From Methylophaga muralis (lineage in GTDB: Bacteria; Pseudomonadota; Gammaproteobacteria; Nitrosococcales; Methylophagaceae): 57,485 nt of DNA. This document shows positions 39,590 to 48,701 of the stretch, one piece after another (the first letter of the stretch is position 1; each line of letters opens with the position of its first letter). Under the pieces are notes generated by a model. That model saw nothing but the letters and a program-made list of their open reading frames with translations, made no database searches and was not told the origin of the DNA. The DNA is taken from positions 1 to 57,485 of the forward strand of contig NZ_MCRI01000015.1 of the NCBI RefSeq assembly GCF_001720165.1. Direction: 5' to 3'. The position numbers and the translations under genes are program-made.

Positions 39590-40425
39590 AATTAAATTTT
39601 ATCTGTTTGCCCATTCTGTTATTGCTGTGTTCGTCTGTTTGGGCATTACCACAACAATTTCCGGTACCTGGTGGCGTCATCATTTTGCCGTTGGAAATTG
39701 ATGGAAATATAGCTCCTAAAGTCACCTACGAAAAACAACAGGTGCTGGTGGTAAAAGAGGATTCCCAATGGCAGGCCGTAGTGGGCATTCCTTTAGCAGC
39801 CAAACCTGGCAATCATAAAGTGCTGGTGGATGACCAAGGCGCATTAAGCAGCATTCTGTTTGAGGTCAAACACAAATCTTATCCTACCCAGCATGTGAAC
39901 GTGCCCGATGATCGTAAGGTAAATCCTTATGCTGAAGATATGGTTCGCATCGAAGCAGAGACCGCTAAGATCAATACAGCCCTACGTAACTGGCGGGTGA
40001 GTGACGACGTACCTTTCAATTTTGTGTGGCCGATTGAAGGTCGTGTCAGCGGCCTGTTTGGTCGGCGCAGAGTATTCAATGGCGAAGAACGTAATCCTCA
40101 TAGTGGAATTGATATTGCAGCGCCCACCGGCACCAGTATTATGGCGCCTGCCGATGGTATTGTAACGGATACTGGTGACTACTTTTTCAATGGTAATACC
40201 GTAATGATTGATCACGGTCAGGGCCTCGTCACCATGTTTTGTCATCTGGATAAGATTGATGTCAAAGTTGGTCAACTGGTTAAACAAAGAGACATCATTG
40301 GTACGGTTGGAGCAACGGGGAGAGTCACTGGCCCACATTTGCATCTTGGAGTCAGTTTGAACGATGCCCGGGTAGAACCATTATTGTTCTTCCCTAAGCG
40401 ACAGGGTTACCCATCTTTGGACTGA
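39586..40425 (+). CDS. Secreted M23-family metallopeptidase (LytM type)
   Basis: A peptidoglycan endopeptidase or activator. A signal peptide (MKLNFICLPILLLLCSSVWA) precedes an N-terminal all-beta domain and a C-terminal LytM domain. Both zinc motifs are intact: NPHSGIDIAAPTGT and GPHLHLGVSL (HxH). An intact site argues for an active enzyme. 279 residues. It is coupled to xseA through an ATGA overlap and converges on the hybrid kinase with a 19-base overlap. Confidence 0.92.
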   Translation: MKLNFICLPILLLLCSSVWALPQQFPVPGGVIILPLEIDGNIAPKVTYEKQQVLVVKEDSQWQAVVGIPLAAKPGNHKVLVDDQGALSSILFEVKHKSYPTQHVNVPDDRKVNPYAEDMVRIEAETAKINTALRNWRVSDDVPFNFVWPIEGRVSGLFGRRRVFNGEERNPHSGIDIAAPTGTSIMAPADGIVTDTGDYFFNGNTVMIDHGQGLVTMFCHLDKIDVKVGQLVKQRDIIGTVGATGRVTGPHLHLGVSLNDARVEPLLFFPKRQGYPSLD

Positions 40426-43091
40426 GCTGCTGGTCCAGCAAACTGATTTAATAATTCTTTTAGCAGGCTGAAGTTAACGGGTTTGGTGAGATAGGCGGTA
40501 AACAAACCTTCTGCTTGTTGTAAATCATAAGGCATGGCGGCAGCAGTGACAGCTATCACTGGGATATGGCGAAACTTTGGATTAGCGTTAATCTGCTCGG
40601 TAGCCTGTAAGCCACTTATTCCGGGGAGATTAATATCCATCAGGATAACTTTTGGCATATTGTTTTCCAGCCATTCCAATCCGGCTTCAGCCGTTTTGCA
40701 AACATATAATTCATATTGTGGCAGGCGATCAAAAAAGGCTTCCATCAGTTTGATATTGGCCGGATTGTCTTCGATATGCAAAATGACTGTGCCGGAAGCA
40801 GATTTAACCGAAGGTTCCGAGAGCAGTGAAGAGGTTTGCTGACTCAGACTGCCATTGTGAAGTGTCTGGTTGGTTATCGGTAATTCCACCCAGAATCGAC
40901 TGCCTACGTTTTCTTTACTTTCAAATCCAATGTGACCATCCATGGCTTTTATAAGTCGTTGCGTGACAATAAGTCCAACGCCAGTGCCCTCAATTCCTGA
41001 GTTCTCTTGCCCTAATCGATCAAACGCCGTAAACAGATAATTTTGTTTATCCTGCGGAATTCCAATGCCTGTATCTTGGACAGTAATTCGCAAGCGATTA
41101 AGACCATGGATGATCTCCCCACTAATAAAGACCTCACCATCTGGTCGGTTATATTTGATAGCGTTACTCACCAGATTAATCAAAATTTGCTTGAGTTTGG
41201 TTAAATCAGCGAGCACCAGGTGATCGGGTATTTCGCCGGTTAGAATGTTGACCTTATACCGTGAGGCCAGGTTTTGCAGCATTGGCAAACAATGTTTAAT
41301 GGCGACACTGACATCTACTGGCTCAATGGATACTTCCACTGTACCCGTTTCGATTTTTGCCAGCTCCAGAACATCATTAATAAGCTTGAGCAAATGCTCA
41401 CCACTTTGAATGATTAGCTTCAGACTATCCTGCTGAGTATCGTTAAGGGGAGCCATTTGATCGCTCTGTAATAGATGAGCGAAACCTAAAACGGCATTCA
41501 ATGGTGTGCGTAATTCATGGCTCATTGCAGAGAGGAATTCGGATTTGGCCTGGTTAGCTTTTTCGGCTTCTTCTTTGGCGGCAATCAATGCCAGATGCTC
41601 CGCTTTTTGCAAAGAAATATCACGTGCTATACCGGTAAAGAAATAATGGCCTTCCCATTTAAAGGCGCTTAAAGTCAATTCAATAGGAATCATTTGCCCA
41701 CTTTTATGTAAGGCTTCCAGCTCAATCGGTTGGCCGATTATTTTGGATTGCTCCGTGCTGAGAAAACGTGACATGCCAGCTTCATGATGGTGTCGATGTT
41801 GAGCTGGCATCAGCAGGGTAATATTCTGGCCAATAATTTCTTCTGGTTGATAGCCGAATAAACGAACTGAGGCGACATTAAAGTTTTGAATAATGCCAGT
41901 TTCATCAATAGTGATAACACCTTCCATTGTATGATTCAGCAGAGTTTGTAAACGTTCACTTTCACGTTTAGCCTTCTCTTCCAATTGTTTGCCTTTTTCC
42001 AGCTCAGCTTCCAATGTGGCAGTTTGTATGGCAATTTGTTGACTTAATACTTTGGCATGCTGACGTTTGATGAAATAACCCATCGCCATTAATGCTGCGA
42101 TCAAAAATAACGAAAAAACCAGCCATTTCAGCCATACCGACAAGCTGGGCGTAGGGTCATAAATAAAACCTTCCAGCCGATGATCATCATTAATTAAACC
42201 TAATTGCTGATAATGTTCAGCAATTTTTTGCCAGCGCTCGATAGTCATATGACCTATTGAGACGGTGGGATATAAGCTGAGCTCACTGAGTTTTTCCGCT
42301 TCAAATTCCAGATGTGCCCGTGATTTATTTTGGCTGTTATAGTCCTTTTCAATCACATCAATCATTTCATGAGGGTGTTCCAAGGCGTATTGCCAGCCAC
42401 GTATAGTGGCATCTCGAAATGCATCAACGATTTGAGGCTGACGTTTCAAATACTGTTCGGAAGTGAAAATAATATCGCTGTAGAAATTGATATTGAATTC
42501 ATGCGGTGACAGGGTACGGTAATTGACGCCTTGTTCTCTCATCCAGAAGGGTTCATTGGATATATAAGCAGTAAGTGCATCCACTTTGCCAGCGATTAGA
42601 TTGTCAATGTCATCTGTGGTCGGATCCACAATATTCAGTTGATGAGGATGAATATTAAATCTCAGCAACATAGCCGATAAATCATCGGCATAAGATTGCC
42701 GAGTCACGGTTTTGCCGATGAAATCGTTAGGATGGTTTATATCTGAGTCCGCTCGAACCAACCAGGTATAGGGGCTACTTTGAAAGATTGCCGCGAGCGC
42801 AACAAACGGGCGGCCTTTCAATCTTTCGACAACCAGACCGGCTCCAGAAATACCGAATTCAACATCACCATTTTCAATTTCATTGAAAGGCGCTTTCTGT
42901 CCATTGAGGAGGGTGACATCCAGCCCGGCTTCTTGATAAAAGCCTTTTTCTACGGCGGAGTAAATACCAGCAAATTGAAATTGATGTTGCCAGTGAAGTT
43001 TGACTGATACGGAAGTTAGATTCTGATTTGTTTCATCTGCCAGTGCTAAGTTGGCAAATAACAATAAGACAAGCCCGATCAGTCGATACAT
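40407..43091 (-). CDS. Hybrid histidine kinase with NMT1/THI5-type sensor domain
   Basis: 894 residues. After a signal segment (MYRLIGLVLLLFANLALA), residues about 25-245 form an NMT1/THI5-like solute-binding domain (KLHWQHQFQFAGIYSAVEKG). A transmembrane helix follows (about 322-344), then a short coil and a PAS domain (about 385-500). HisKA has SAMSHELRTPLNAVLG with the phospho-histidine near 524. The HATPase has N-box NLVSNAIKYN and DTGIGIP. The C-terminal receiver has its phospho-aspartate in VILMDINLPG near 818. NMT1 domains bind pyrimidine, thiamine precursor or taurine-like ligands; the ligand here is unknown. It occupies the place after lptB where rpoN often lies. Confidence 0.9.
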   Translation of the reverse strand: MYRLIGLVLLLFANLALADETNQNLTSVSVKLHWQHQFQFAGIYSAVEKGFYQEAGLDVTLLNGQKAPFNEIENGDVEFGISGAGLVVERLKGRPFVALAAIFQSSPYTWLVRADSDINHPNDFIGKTVTRQSYADDLSAMLLRFNIHPHQLNIVDPTTDDIDNLIAGKVDALTAYISNEPFWMREQGVNYRTLSPHEFNINFYSDIIFTSEQYLKRQPQIVDAFRDATIRGWQYALEHPHEMIDVIEKDYNSQNKSRAHLEFEAEKLSELSLYPTVSIGHMTIERWQKIAEHYQQLGLINDDHRLEGFIYDPTPSLSVWLKWLVFSLFLIAALMAMGYFIKRQHAKVLSQQIAIQTATLEAELEKGKQLEEKAKRESERLQTLLNHTMEGVITIDETGIIQNFNVASVRLFGYQPEEIIGQNITLLMPAQHRHHHEAGMSRFLSTEQSKIIGQPIELEALHKSGQMIPIELTLSAFKWEGHYFFTGIARDISLQKAEHLALIAAKEEAEKANQAKSEFLSAMSHELRTPLNAVLGFAHLLQSDQMAPLNDTQQDSLKLIIQSGEHLLKLINDVLELAKIETGTVEVSIEPVDVSVAIKHCLPMLQNLASRYKVNILTGEIPDHLVLADLTKLKQILINLVSNAIKYNRPDGEVFISGEIIHGLNRLRITVQDTGIGIPQDKQNYLFTAFDRLGQENSGIEGTGVGLIVTQRLIKAMDGHIGFESKENVGSRFWVELPITNQTLHNGSLSQQTSSLLSEPSVKSASGTVILHIEDNPANIKLMEAFFDRLPQYELYVCKTAEAGLEWLENNMPKVILMDINLPGISGLQATEQINANPKFRHIPVIAVTAAAMPYDLQQAEGLFTAYLTKPVNFSLLKELLNQFAGPAAQSKDG

Positions 43092-43177
43092 AAAAAGTAC
43101 TCAAACAGAGTTCAATTCATATTACTCTACTGCTCTGGGGAATGACCAGAAACTTATTGTGGAAATTGCCTGCTAAT

Positions 43178-43903
43178 TTACAGGCGGAAGTCCCGTCCCA
43201 GATAAACGCTAAGTACACGCTTATCTTGCAGTATTTCATCGGGGGTGCCTTTGGAAATAACTTCACCTTCATTAAAGATGTAGGCCCTTTCGCAAACGCT
43301 CAGTGTTTCACGGACATTATGATCGGTAATTAAAATGCCAATACCCCGAGCAGCAAGCGCTTTGATAATGCCTTGAATATCCAGAACAGAAATCGGATCA
43401 ACACCGGCAAATGGCTCATCCAGCAAAATGAATTGTGGATCCATGGCCAAGGCGCGGGCAATCTCAACCCGACGCCTTTCGCCACCGGATAACGCCATGC
43501 CTAGTGATTTGCGAATGTGACTGATGTGAAATTCTTCCAGTAATCTTTCGAGTAACTGTTGTTTGGCATCAAGACTGAGATCTTTTCGGGTTTCGATAAT
43601 CGCGTAGAGGTTATCTTCAACCGACAGTTTCCGAAACACCGACGCTTCCTGGGGCAGATAGCCAATGCCAAGTTGGGCGCGTTTGTGTATAGGTTCGTGG
43701 GTTAGTTCTCTTTGATCGAGAAAGATACTGCCATGATCAACCGGAATTAAGCCCACAATCATGTAAAAGCTGGTGGTTTTACCGGCCCCATTTGGGCCAA
43801 GTAAGCCAACAATTTCACCACTATTTACTTCTAAAGAAATATTTTTAACAACCAGCCTATCGCCATATTGCTTGGCGAGTGACCTTGCAGAAAGCTGACT
43901 CAT
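43178..43903 (-). CDS. lptB: LPS export ABC transporter ATPase
   Basis: Powers LPS extraction from the inner membrane with LptFG. Walker [10 protein letters not shown], signature [15 protein letters not shown], Walker [14 protein letters not shown] and switch DHNVRET are all present. 241 residues. Follows lptA by 14 bases. Confidence 0.97.
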   Translation of the reverse strand: MSQLSARSLAKQYGDRLVVKNISLEVNSGEIVGLLGPNGAGKTTSFYMIVGLIPVDHGSIFLDQRELTHEPIHKRAQLGIGYLPQEASVFRKLSVEDNLYAIIETRKDLSLDAKQQLLERLLEEFHISHIRKSLGMALSGGERRRVEIARALAMDPQFILLDEPFAGVDPISVLDIQGIIKALAARGIGILITDHNVRETLSVCERAYIFNEGEVISKGTPDEILQDKRVLSVYLGRDFRL

Positions 43904-43917
43904 TTAAATTCCGTGAT

Positions 43918-44727
43918 TTATTCAGGATTCATTTGCAGGTATCGCGCACTCACCCAACCGATAATAGCGTTATCGCCACTCATGCCACGCACTTGTATCC
44001 ACTCTGGCTGACGCGTTAAAACGATTACCTCAGTGTTTTCAACGAAGGCCCCGATACGTTCATATTGGGTTCCGGGACCGGTTCTGACGTTTAACGTGGT
44101 TTGAGTGACAGCGGTTGGATAACTCATTTCGGATTGCTGTTCTGGAGCCTCGGTTAACGGTTCAGGAGTTTGAACGGCTGGTCTGGCTGGTTTAGTGTTA
44201 TTTTTTTCGCGTTGGCCAGGCGGCTGAATGGTAATGTGAACTCGGCCACTGGATTGTTGTTGGCCATCCACGGTAACGGGTCTGGAGTTGGCAATAACAA
44301 TATTTTTATCAATATCGTATTCGATATGATTACCGCGGAATTCATCACCGGATTGCCAGACATAACCCTGTCCGACCAGGTAAATACGTTGATTTCGGGC
44401 GTGATATTCCATCTGTAAGGCTTTGGCCTTGACCGGTTTGTCACCTTCTTTATGCACCTGTTCATAGGTGGCCAGATTGCCTTCTGCAATCGCTTTTTCC
44501 AGTTCACGATTTTCGTCATAAAAGAAGGTAATAACATCACCTTCAATGCGTAAAGTGCCCTGCGTTAATATGGCCTTACCTTTGTATTGGGTGACACCAG
44601 TCTGATCATCAAGCTGCGCATGATCTGCTTCGATATTGATGGGTTGTTCACGATCGCTGGGTAGGGCGAGGGCAATCGATGGGATTGCTGTCAGAACCCA
44701 AAGCAGATTAATTAACAGGTGGCGCAT
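43918..44727 (-). CDS. lptA: LptA with an added C-terminal SH3-type domain
   Basis: The periplasmic bridge protein for LPS transport. A signal peptide (cleaved near ALALPSD) is followed by the OstA/LptA beta-jellyroll (about 28-165; PINIEADHAQLDDQTGVTQY, then FRGNHIEYDID). After a linker rich in Pro, Gln and Glu (about 170-200) comes a bacterial SH3 domain (about 205-269; LNVRTGPGTQYERIGAF and IGWVSARYLQ). E. coli LptA has about 185 residues; this has 269. SH3 domains of this type often bind peptidoglycan. It overlaps lptC by 20 bases. Confidence 0.92.
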   Translation of the reverse strand: MRHLLINLLWVLTAIPSIALALPSDREQPINIEADHAQLDDQTGVTQYKGKAILTQGTLRIEGDVITFFYDENRELEKAIAEGNLATYEQVHKEGDKPVKAKALQMEYHARNQRIYLVGQGYVWQSGDEFRGNHIEYDIDKNIVIANSRPVTVDGQQQSSGRVHITIQPPGQREKNNTKPARPAVQTPEPLTEAPEQQSEMSYPTAVTQTTLNVRTGPGTQYERIGAFVENTEVIVLTRQPEWIQVRGMSGDNAIIGWVSARYLQMNPE

Positions 44728-45277
44728 TGTATTGTCCTCTCACCCTAGAGTGCAGATTAATAGTTTCTTCTTGTAAAGCCGCATGAAACCCGACTGAATG
44801 GGTATTACCATGCGGCGATTTCATGGTCACCGGCTGATCGGTATACGCCGTATTATGAACGGTATCCAGATTCAAAACTTCAGTTAATAACTGTATTTCC
44901 GGTTGATCTTTGTTGGTAATAATAACATTGCCAGTGAGAAGAATGTTTTCGCCTTCACCCTGTGTTTCTGCGTGGTCCGACTCAATGATCCAATCGTTGT
45001 TTTGCTGCACGATAAATAAGGTATTCGGATTGAAAATTTCGGTCCGATCATTTTCCGGATAGTGATAGAGCGTATCCCCTGTGATAACGCGAGATGGCTT
45101 ACCGTTAATGTCCATCACAGTGAGTTTGAAGTCAGTCATGCCAAAATCAATGCTGTATTGCACGGATGCCTCAGGTTTAGGCGGTTCTGGACGGGTAAAC
45201 AGCATCCACAGACTGATTACTGCCAATAGCAGTAAGCCAATTTTGAGATAGTTGGGTATATTAAAAATGGCGTTCAA
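44708..45277 (-). CDS. lptC: LPS export protein LptC
   Basis: An inner-membrane anchored jellyroll that passes LPS from LptBFG to LptA. It has one N-terminal transmembrane helix (LKIGLLLLAVISLWMLF) and a periplasmic beta domain (DFKLTVMDINGKPSRVITG; NILLTGNVIITNKD). 189 residues. It overlaps kdsC (17 bases) and lptA (20 bases), a tightly packed operon. Confidence 0.94.
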   Translation of the reverse strand: MNAIFNIPNYLKIGLLLLAVISLWMLFTRPEPPKPEASVQYSIDFGMTDFKLTVMDINGKPSRVITGDTLYHYPENDRTEIFNPNTLFIVQQNNDWIIESDHAETQGEGENILLTGNVIITNKDQPEIQLLTEVLNLDTVHNTAYTDQPVTMKSPHGNTHSVGFHAALQEETINLHSRVRGQYNAPPVN

Positions 45278-45785
45278 TTTGGTCCTGCAGGGTTCCCTGT
45301 CCTTCCATAATTAATTCACAAACATCACGTGCTGCACCTTTTCCACCTTTTGAAGGGGTGATCCAGTGAGCGTGTTTTTTCACCACGGCATCAGCATCTT
45401 GCACAGCAATCGCTAAACCTACCCGGCTCATGATGGATAAATCTACCCAGTCATCGCCTACATAGGCACATTGTTCCGGTTTTAACTTGAGGGTTTTCAG
45501 CAGCTCTTCAAACGCCGGTAATTTTACTTTCTGTCCTTGATAGACAAGATTGATTCCCAGGCTTTGCATACGATGTTCAACCACTCTGGATGTGCGGCCG
45601 GTAATGATAGCAATATCGACACCGGTATATTGCAGCAGTTTCATGCCATGACCATCCCGCGAGTGAAAGGCTTTATATTCTTCGCCATCATCGCCAATGA
45701 TAATACTGCCATCAGTCAGTACCCCATCGACATCAAAAATCACCAGCTTAATTTGTTTGGCACGAGCCGCTATATCTTGCATCAT
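45261..45785 (-). CDS. kdsC: Kdo-8-phosphate phosphatase
   Basis: Removes phosphate from Kdo-8-P to give free Kdo. HAD motif I is FDVDGVLTDG, motif II is the Thr of IITGRTS, motif III Lys is in YQGQKVK, and motif IV is YVGDDWVD. 174 residues with no cap domain, as expected of the tetrameric C0 family. Confidence 0.96.
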   Translation of the reverse strand: MMQDIAARAKQIKLVIFDVDGVLTDGSIIIGDDGEEYKAFHSRDGHGMKLLQYTGVDIAIITGRTSRVVEHRMQSLGINLVYQGQKVKLPAFEELLKTLKLKPEQCAYVGDDWVDLSIMSRVGLAIAVQDADAVVKKHAHWITPSKGGKGAARDVCELIMEGQGTLQDQIERHF

Positions 45786-45799
45786 TTTTTTCCTGAAAA

Positions 45800-46777
45800 T
45801 CAGACCACACCAGCACGTAATAAGTCGTGCATATTCAGTGCGCCAGTTAAGTTATGGTTTTTATCGGTAATCAACAGACCGTTGATTTTGTATTGCTGCA
45901 TCATCTGCAATGCTTCGGCTGCCAGCATCTCTGCCTGACCGGTTTTGCAATGACGTGTCATATGATCTTTTAATGGGGCTGTCAGAATGTCTACTTCCTG
46001 TGCCAACACACGACGCAAATCACCATCAGTAAAGATCCCGACTAATTTGCCTTCATTATCCACCACTGCCGTCATGCCCAGACTTTTTTTGGACATTTCA
46101 ATCAGTGCTTCACGCAATAATGCCTGTTGATTGACTTGAGGTATAGCGGTTCCGCTATGCATGATATCGCTGACCCGTAGCAATAAACGTCGACCAAGAT
46201 TACCGCCCGGGTGGGAAAGTGCAAAATCCTCGGCGGTAAAGCCGCGAGTCTCCAATAAAGCAATCGCTAATGCATCGCCCATTACCAACGCAACCGTCGT
46301 GCTGGATGTCGGTGCTAAGCCAAGTGGACAAGCTTCTTTAAACACACTGACATTAATCACCGCATCAGCACATGACGAAAGTGTGGAGTCCATCCGGCCG
46401 CTCATAGTAATTAACGGCACACCGAGACGTTTAATCAGAGGCAAAATGGTTAGGATCTCAGCGGTTTCGCCGGAGTTTGACAAGGCAAGTACCACGTCTT
46501 TATCAGTAATCATGCCCAAATCACCATGACTGGCTTCGCCGGGATGAACAAAAAAAGCAGGGCTACCGGTACTGGCTAATGTGGCGGCAATTTTGCTGCC
46601 GATATGGCCGGATTTGCCCATTCCAATTACCACGATTCGTCCCTGACATTGCAGCAGGTATTCACAGGCACGGACAAAATCATCATCGATCCGATCCCGC
46701 AACAACATCACTGACTCCAGTTCAGTATCAATGACCGCTAGTGCCAGTTTTTTTAATTTTTCCGCATCAATCTTCAT
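45800..46777 (-). CDS. kdsD: Arabinose-5-phosphate isomerase
   Basis: Interconverts ribulose-5-P and arabinose-5-P, the precursor of Kdo. It has a SIS domain with VVIGMGKSGHIGSKIAATL and SNSGETAEI, then two CBS domains (from MHSGTAIPQ to the end). 325 residues. It overlaps caxA by four bases. The ribulose-5-P substrate is the product of gnd, elsewhere in the window. Confidence 0.96.
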   Translation of the reverse strand: MKIDAEKLKKLALAVIDTELESVMLLRDRIDDDFVRACEYLLQCQGRIVVIGMGKSGHIGSKIAATLASTGSPAFFVHPGEASHGDLGMITDKDVVLALSNSGETAEILTILPLIKRLGVPLITMSGRMDSTLSSCADAVINVSVFKEACPLGLAPTSSTTVALVMGDALAIALLETRGFTAEDFALSHPGGNLGRRLLLRVSDIMHSGTAIPQVNQQALLREALIEMSKKSLGMTAVVDNEGKLVGIFTDGDLRRVLAQEVDILTAPLKDHMTRHCKTGQAEMLAAEALQMMQQYKINGLLITDKNHNLTGALNMHDLLRAGVV

Positions 46778-47760
46778 ATACCGTTATGCATACCTTGATA
46801 GGCCAGCAAACTTATATAGCCTGCATAAACCATGAGCAGTAATAAACCAACCGGGCGTCCAAGTTGGCCTTTCAAACAAAAACGTGCAAACAAATAAAGC
46901 ACAATTGTCAGCGCAATCATAAAGCTAAAATCGCGTGTTAGCAGCAATGTATCCACTTTGGATGGTTGAATCAGCCCCGGCATCGCCAATACTGCCAGCA
47001 GGTTAAAGATATTCGAGCCCAGGATATTGCCCACAGCAATATCGTGCTCATTTTTTAATGCAGAAGATATACAGGCAGCTAATTCGGGCAGACTGGTGCC
47101 AATGGCGACCACAGTTAAACCAATCACCAGATCACTTATACCTAATAACTGCGCAACTTCTGTGGCTCCCCAAACTAATAGTTTGGAACCCGCTAACAGA
47201 GCAATGAGACCTATAAAAAAAACGATGATGGCTTTTTTTAGCGGTAATTTAGGTTGTGCATATTCCTGGGTGAATTCAATTTTGAGCGGATCGTCTTGTG
47301 CACTTTTAACTGCTAACCATGCCATGCCGCACAAGGTCAGAATAAACCCGGAAAACAGAATAATGCCATCAATACGATTCAGCTCCATATCCCACAGTAA
47401 TAACAGCAGGGCAAGGAACATGATGAATACTAAAACCGGGAATTCACGTCTTAACGTAACTGAATGAACTGCCAAAGGGGCGATAACAATTGTGATCCCC
47501 AAAACCAGCCCGATATTGGTGATATTCGAACCAATCGCATTACCTATGCCTAGTGCAGGGGCGCCGTCAAAAGCGGCAAGGGCTGATACCATCATTTCCG
47601 GAGCGGAGGTGCCAAAACCAACAATGGTTAATCCGACAATCAGCGGGGCAACACCCAAGTTTGACGCAATGCCCGCCGCGCCATCAATGAATTTATCTGC
47701 CCCCCAAATCAGCAAGACAAAACCACTGATAATCGCCAAGGTAAATAAGAGTGAAGTCAT
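46774..47760 (-). CDS. Sodium/calcium exchanger-family antiporter (YrbG/CaxA)
   Basis: 328 residues with two homologous halves of five helices. The alpha repeats are GFGTSAPEMMVSALAA and AIGTSLPELAACISSAL; the acidic residues are the cation ligands. The family exchanges Ca2+ for Na+ or H+. It is the first gene of the kdsD-kdsC-lptCAB unit, as in E. coli. Confidence 0.94.
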   Translation of the reverse strand: MTSLLFTLAIISGFVLLIWGADKFIDGAAGIASNLGVAPLIVGLTIVGFGTSAPEMMVSALAAFDGAPALGIGNAIGSNITNIGLVLGITIVIAPLAVHSVTLRREFPVLVFIMFLALLLLLWDMELNRIDGIILFSGFILTLCGMAWLAVKSAQDDPLKIEFTQEYAQPKLPLKKAIIVFFIGLIALLAGSKLLVWGATEVAQLLGISDLVIGLTVVAIGTSLPELAACISSALKNEHDIAVGNILGSNIFNLLAVLAMPGLIQPSKVDTLLLTRDFSFMIALTIVLYLFARFCLKGQLGRPVGLLLLMVYAGYISLLAYQGMHNGI

Positions 47761-47787
47761 TTAACTACCGATGGTGGATCCTTGAAA

Positions 47788-47821
47788 TAAAAAGAGCCGG
47801 AATAAATCCGGCTCTTTTTAT
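47788..47821 (-). terminator. Terminator of mlaA
   Basis: AAAAAGAGCCGGA (47789-47801), loop ATAAA, TCCGGCTCTTTTT. It separates mlaA from the caxA-kds-lpt operon on the same strand. Confidence 0.9.
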
Positions 47822-47842
47822 TATAACGATTGGTGTGACGGA

Positions 47843-48574
47843 TTACTCGTCATCAAATAAATCATAATCATCATCATTTGGTGGATTACCATCGTAAACC
47901 AGATATTGACGACGTTGCAGATAAGCGTTGCGCACGTATGCATATTCATCGTCTGTCGCTTCGCTCAATACACGTTGCGTTTTAAGCAGATTGGCGCGGG
48001 TATCAACCAGACGGGTTCCAGCTAAAGCATTTCGTGCTCCCGGACCTTCAACATACATGACTGGATCAGTAAACATGTCTCCGACTAAACCAAACGAATC
48101 ACGCACGGTACGCGGGCCAAAGAATGGTAATACGATATAGGCACCAGGTTCTGCTCCCCAAACCCCCAACGTCTGACCGAAATCTTCATTACGTTTTTTG
48201 TTACCAGCATGACCAGCGACATCAAAAATACCAGCAACACCCACCGTACTGTTTAACAGAAAACGTCCAGTATCATCAGCTGCCTGGCTGAATTTACCTT
48301 GCAGCAAGCTATTGATCGCGACAGTAATATCATTCAGGTTGCTGAAAAAGTTACTGACACCCCAGCTGATTGCATCGGGAACCACGGCATCATAACCTTT
48401 TGCTACCGGTTTCAAGACAGCGCGGTCAACGGTATCGTTAAATTTGTACATGGCGCGGTTGTAACTTTCGAACGGATCACGTTCATCCGGATTTTGTTGT
48501 GTTGTCGCACATCCTGTAAACAGAACAACCATGCTGATCAGGCTGATTCTGAAAAAACCTTTTGCTTTGAACAT
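47843..48574 (-). CDS. mlaA: Phospholipid-retrieval lipoprotein MlaA (VacJ)
   Basis: The outer-membrane part of the Mla pathway, which removes misplaced phospholipids from the outer leaflet. The lipobox is LFTGCATTQ. The body has DPFESYNRAMYKFNDTVDRAVLKPVAKGY, SNFFSNL and YIVLPFFGPRTVRDSFG. 243 residues, with a strongly acidic tail (DDDYDLFDDE). The other mla genes are not in the window. Confidence 0.95.
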   Translation of the reverse strand: MFKAKGFFRISLISMVVLFTGCATTQQNPDERDPFESYNRAMYKFNDTVDRAVLKPVAKGYDAVVPDAISWGVSNFFSNLNDITVAINSLLQGKFSQAADDTGRFLLNSTVGVAGIFDVAGHAGNKKRNEDFGQTLGVWGAEPGAYIVLPFFGPRTVRDSFGLVGDMFTDPVMYVEGPGARNALAGTRLVDTRANLLKTQRVLSEATDDEYAYVRNAYLQRRQYLVYDGNPPNDDDYDLFDDE

Positions 48575-48701
48575 TTGCGGTATTCCTTATACGAATATAC
48601 GAGGAATAATCTCACGGCAGTTCTAGGCTAATCAAGTAGTCTGTTGTACGAATACCTAGAAAGTATGACGCTGTTGTCACTTTGCAACACGCTATTGATA
48701 A

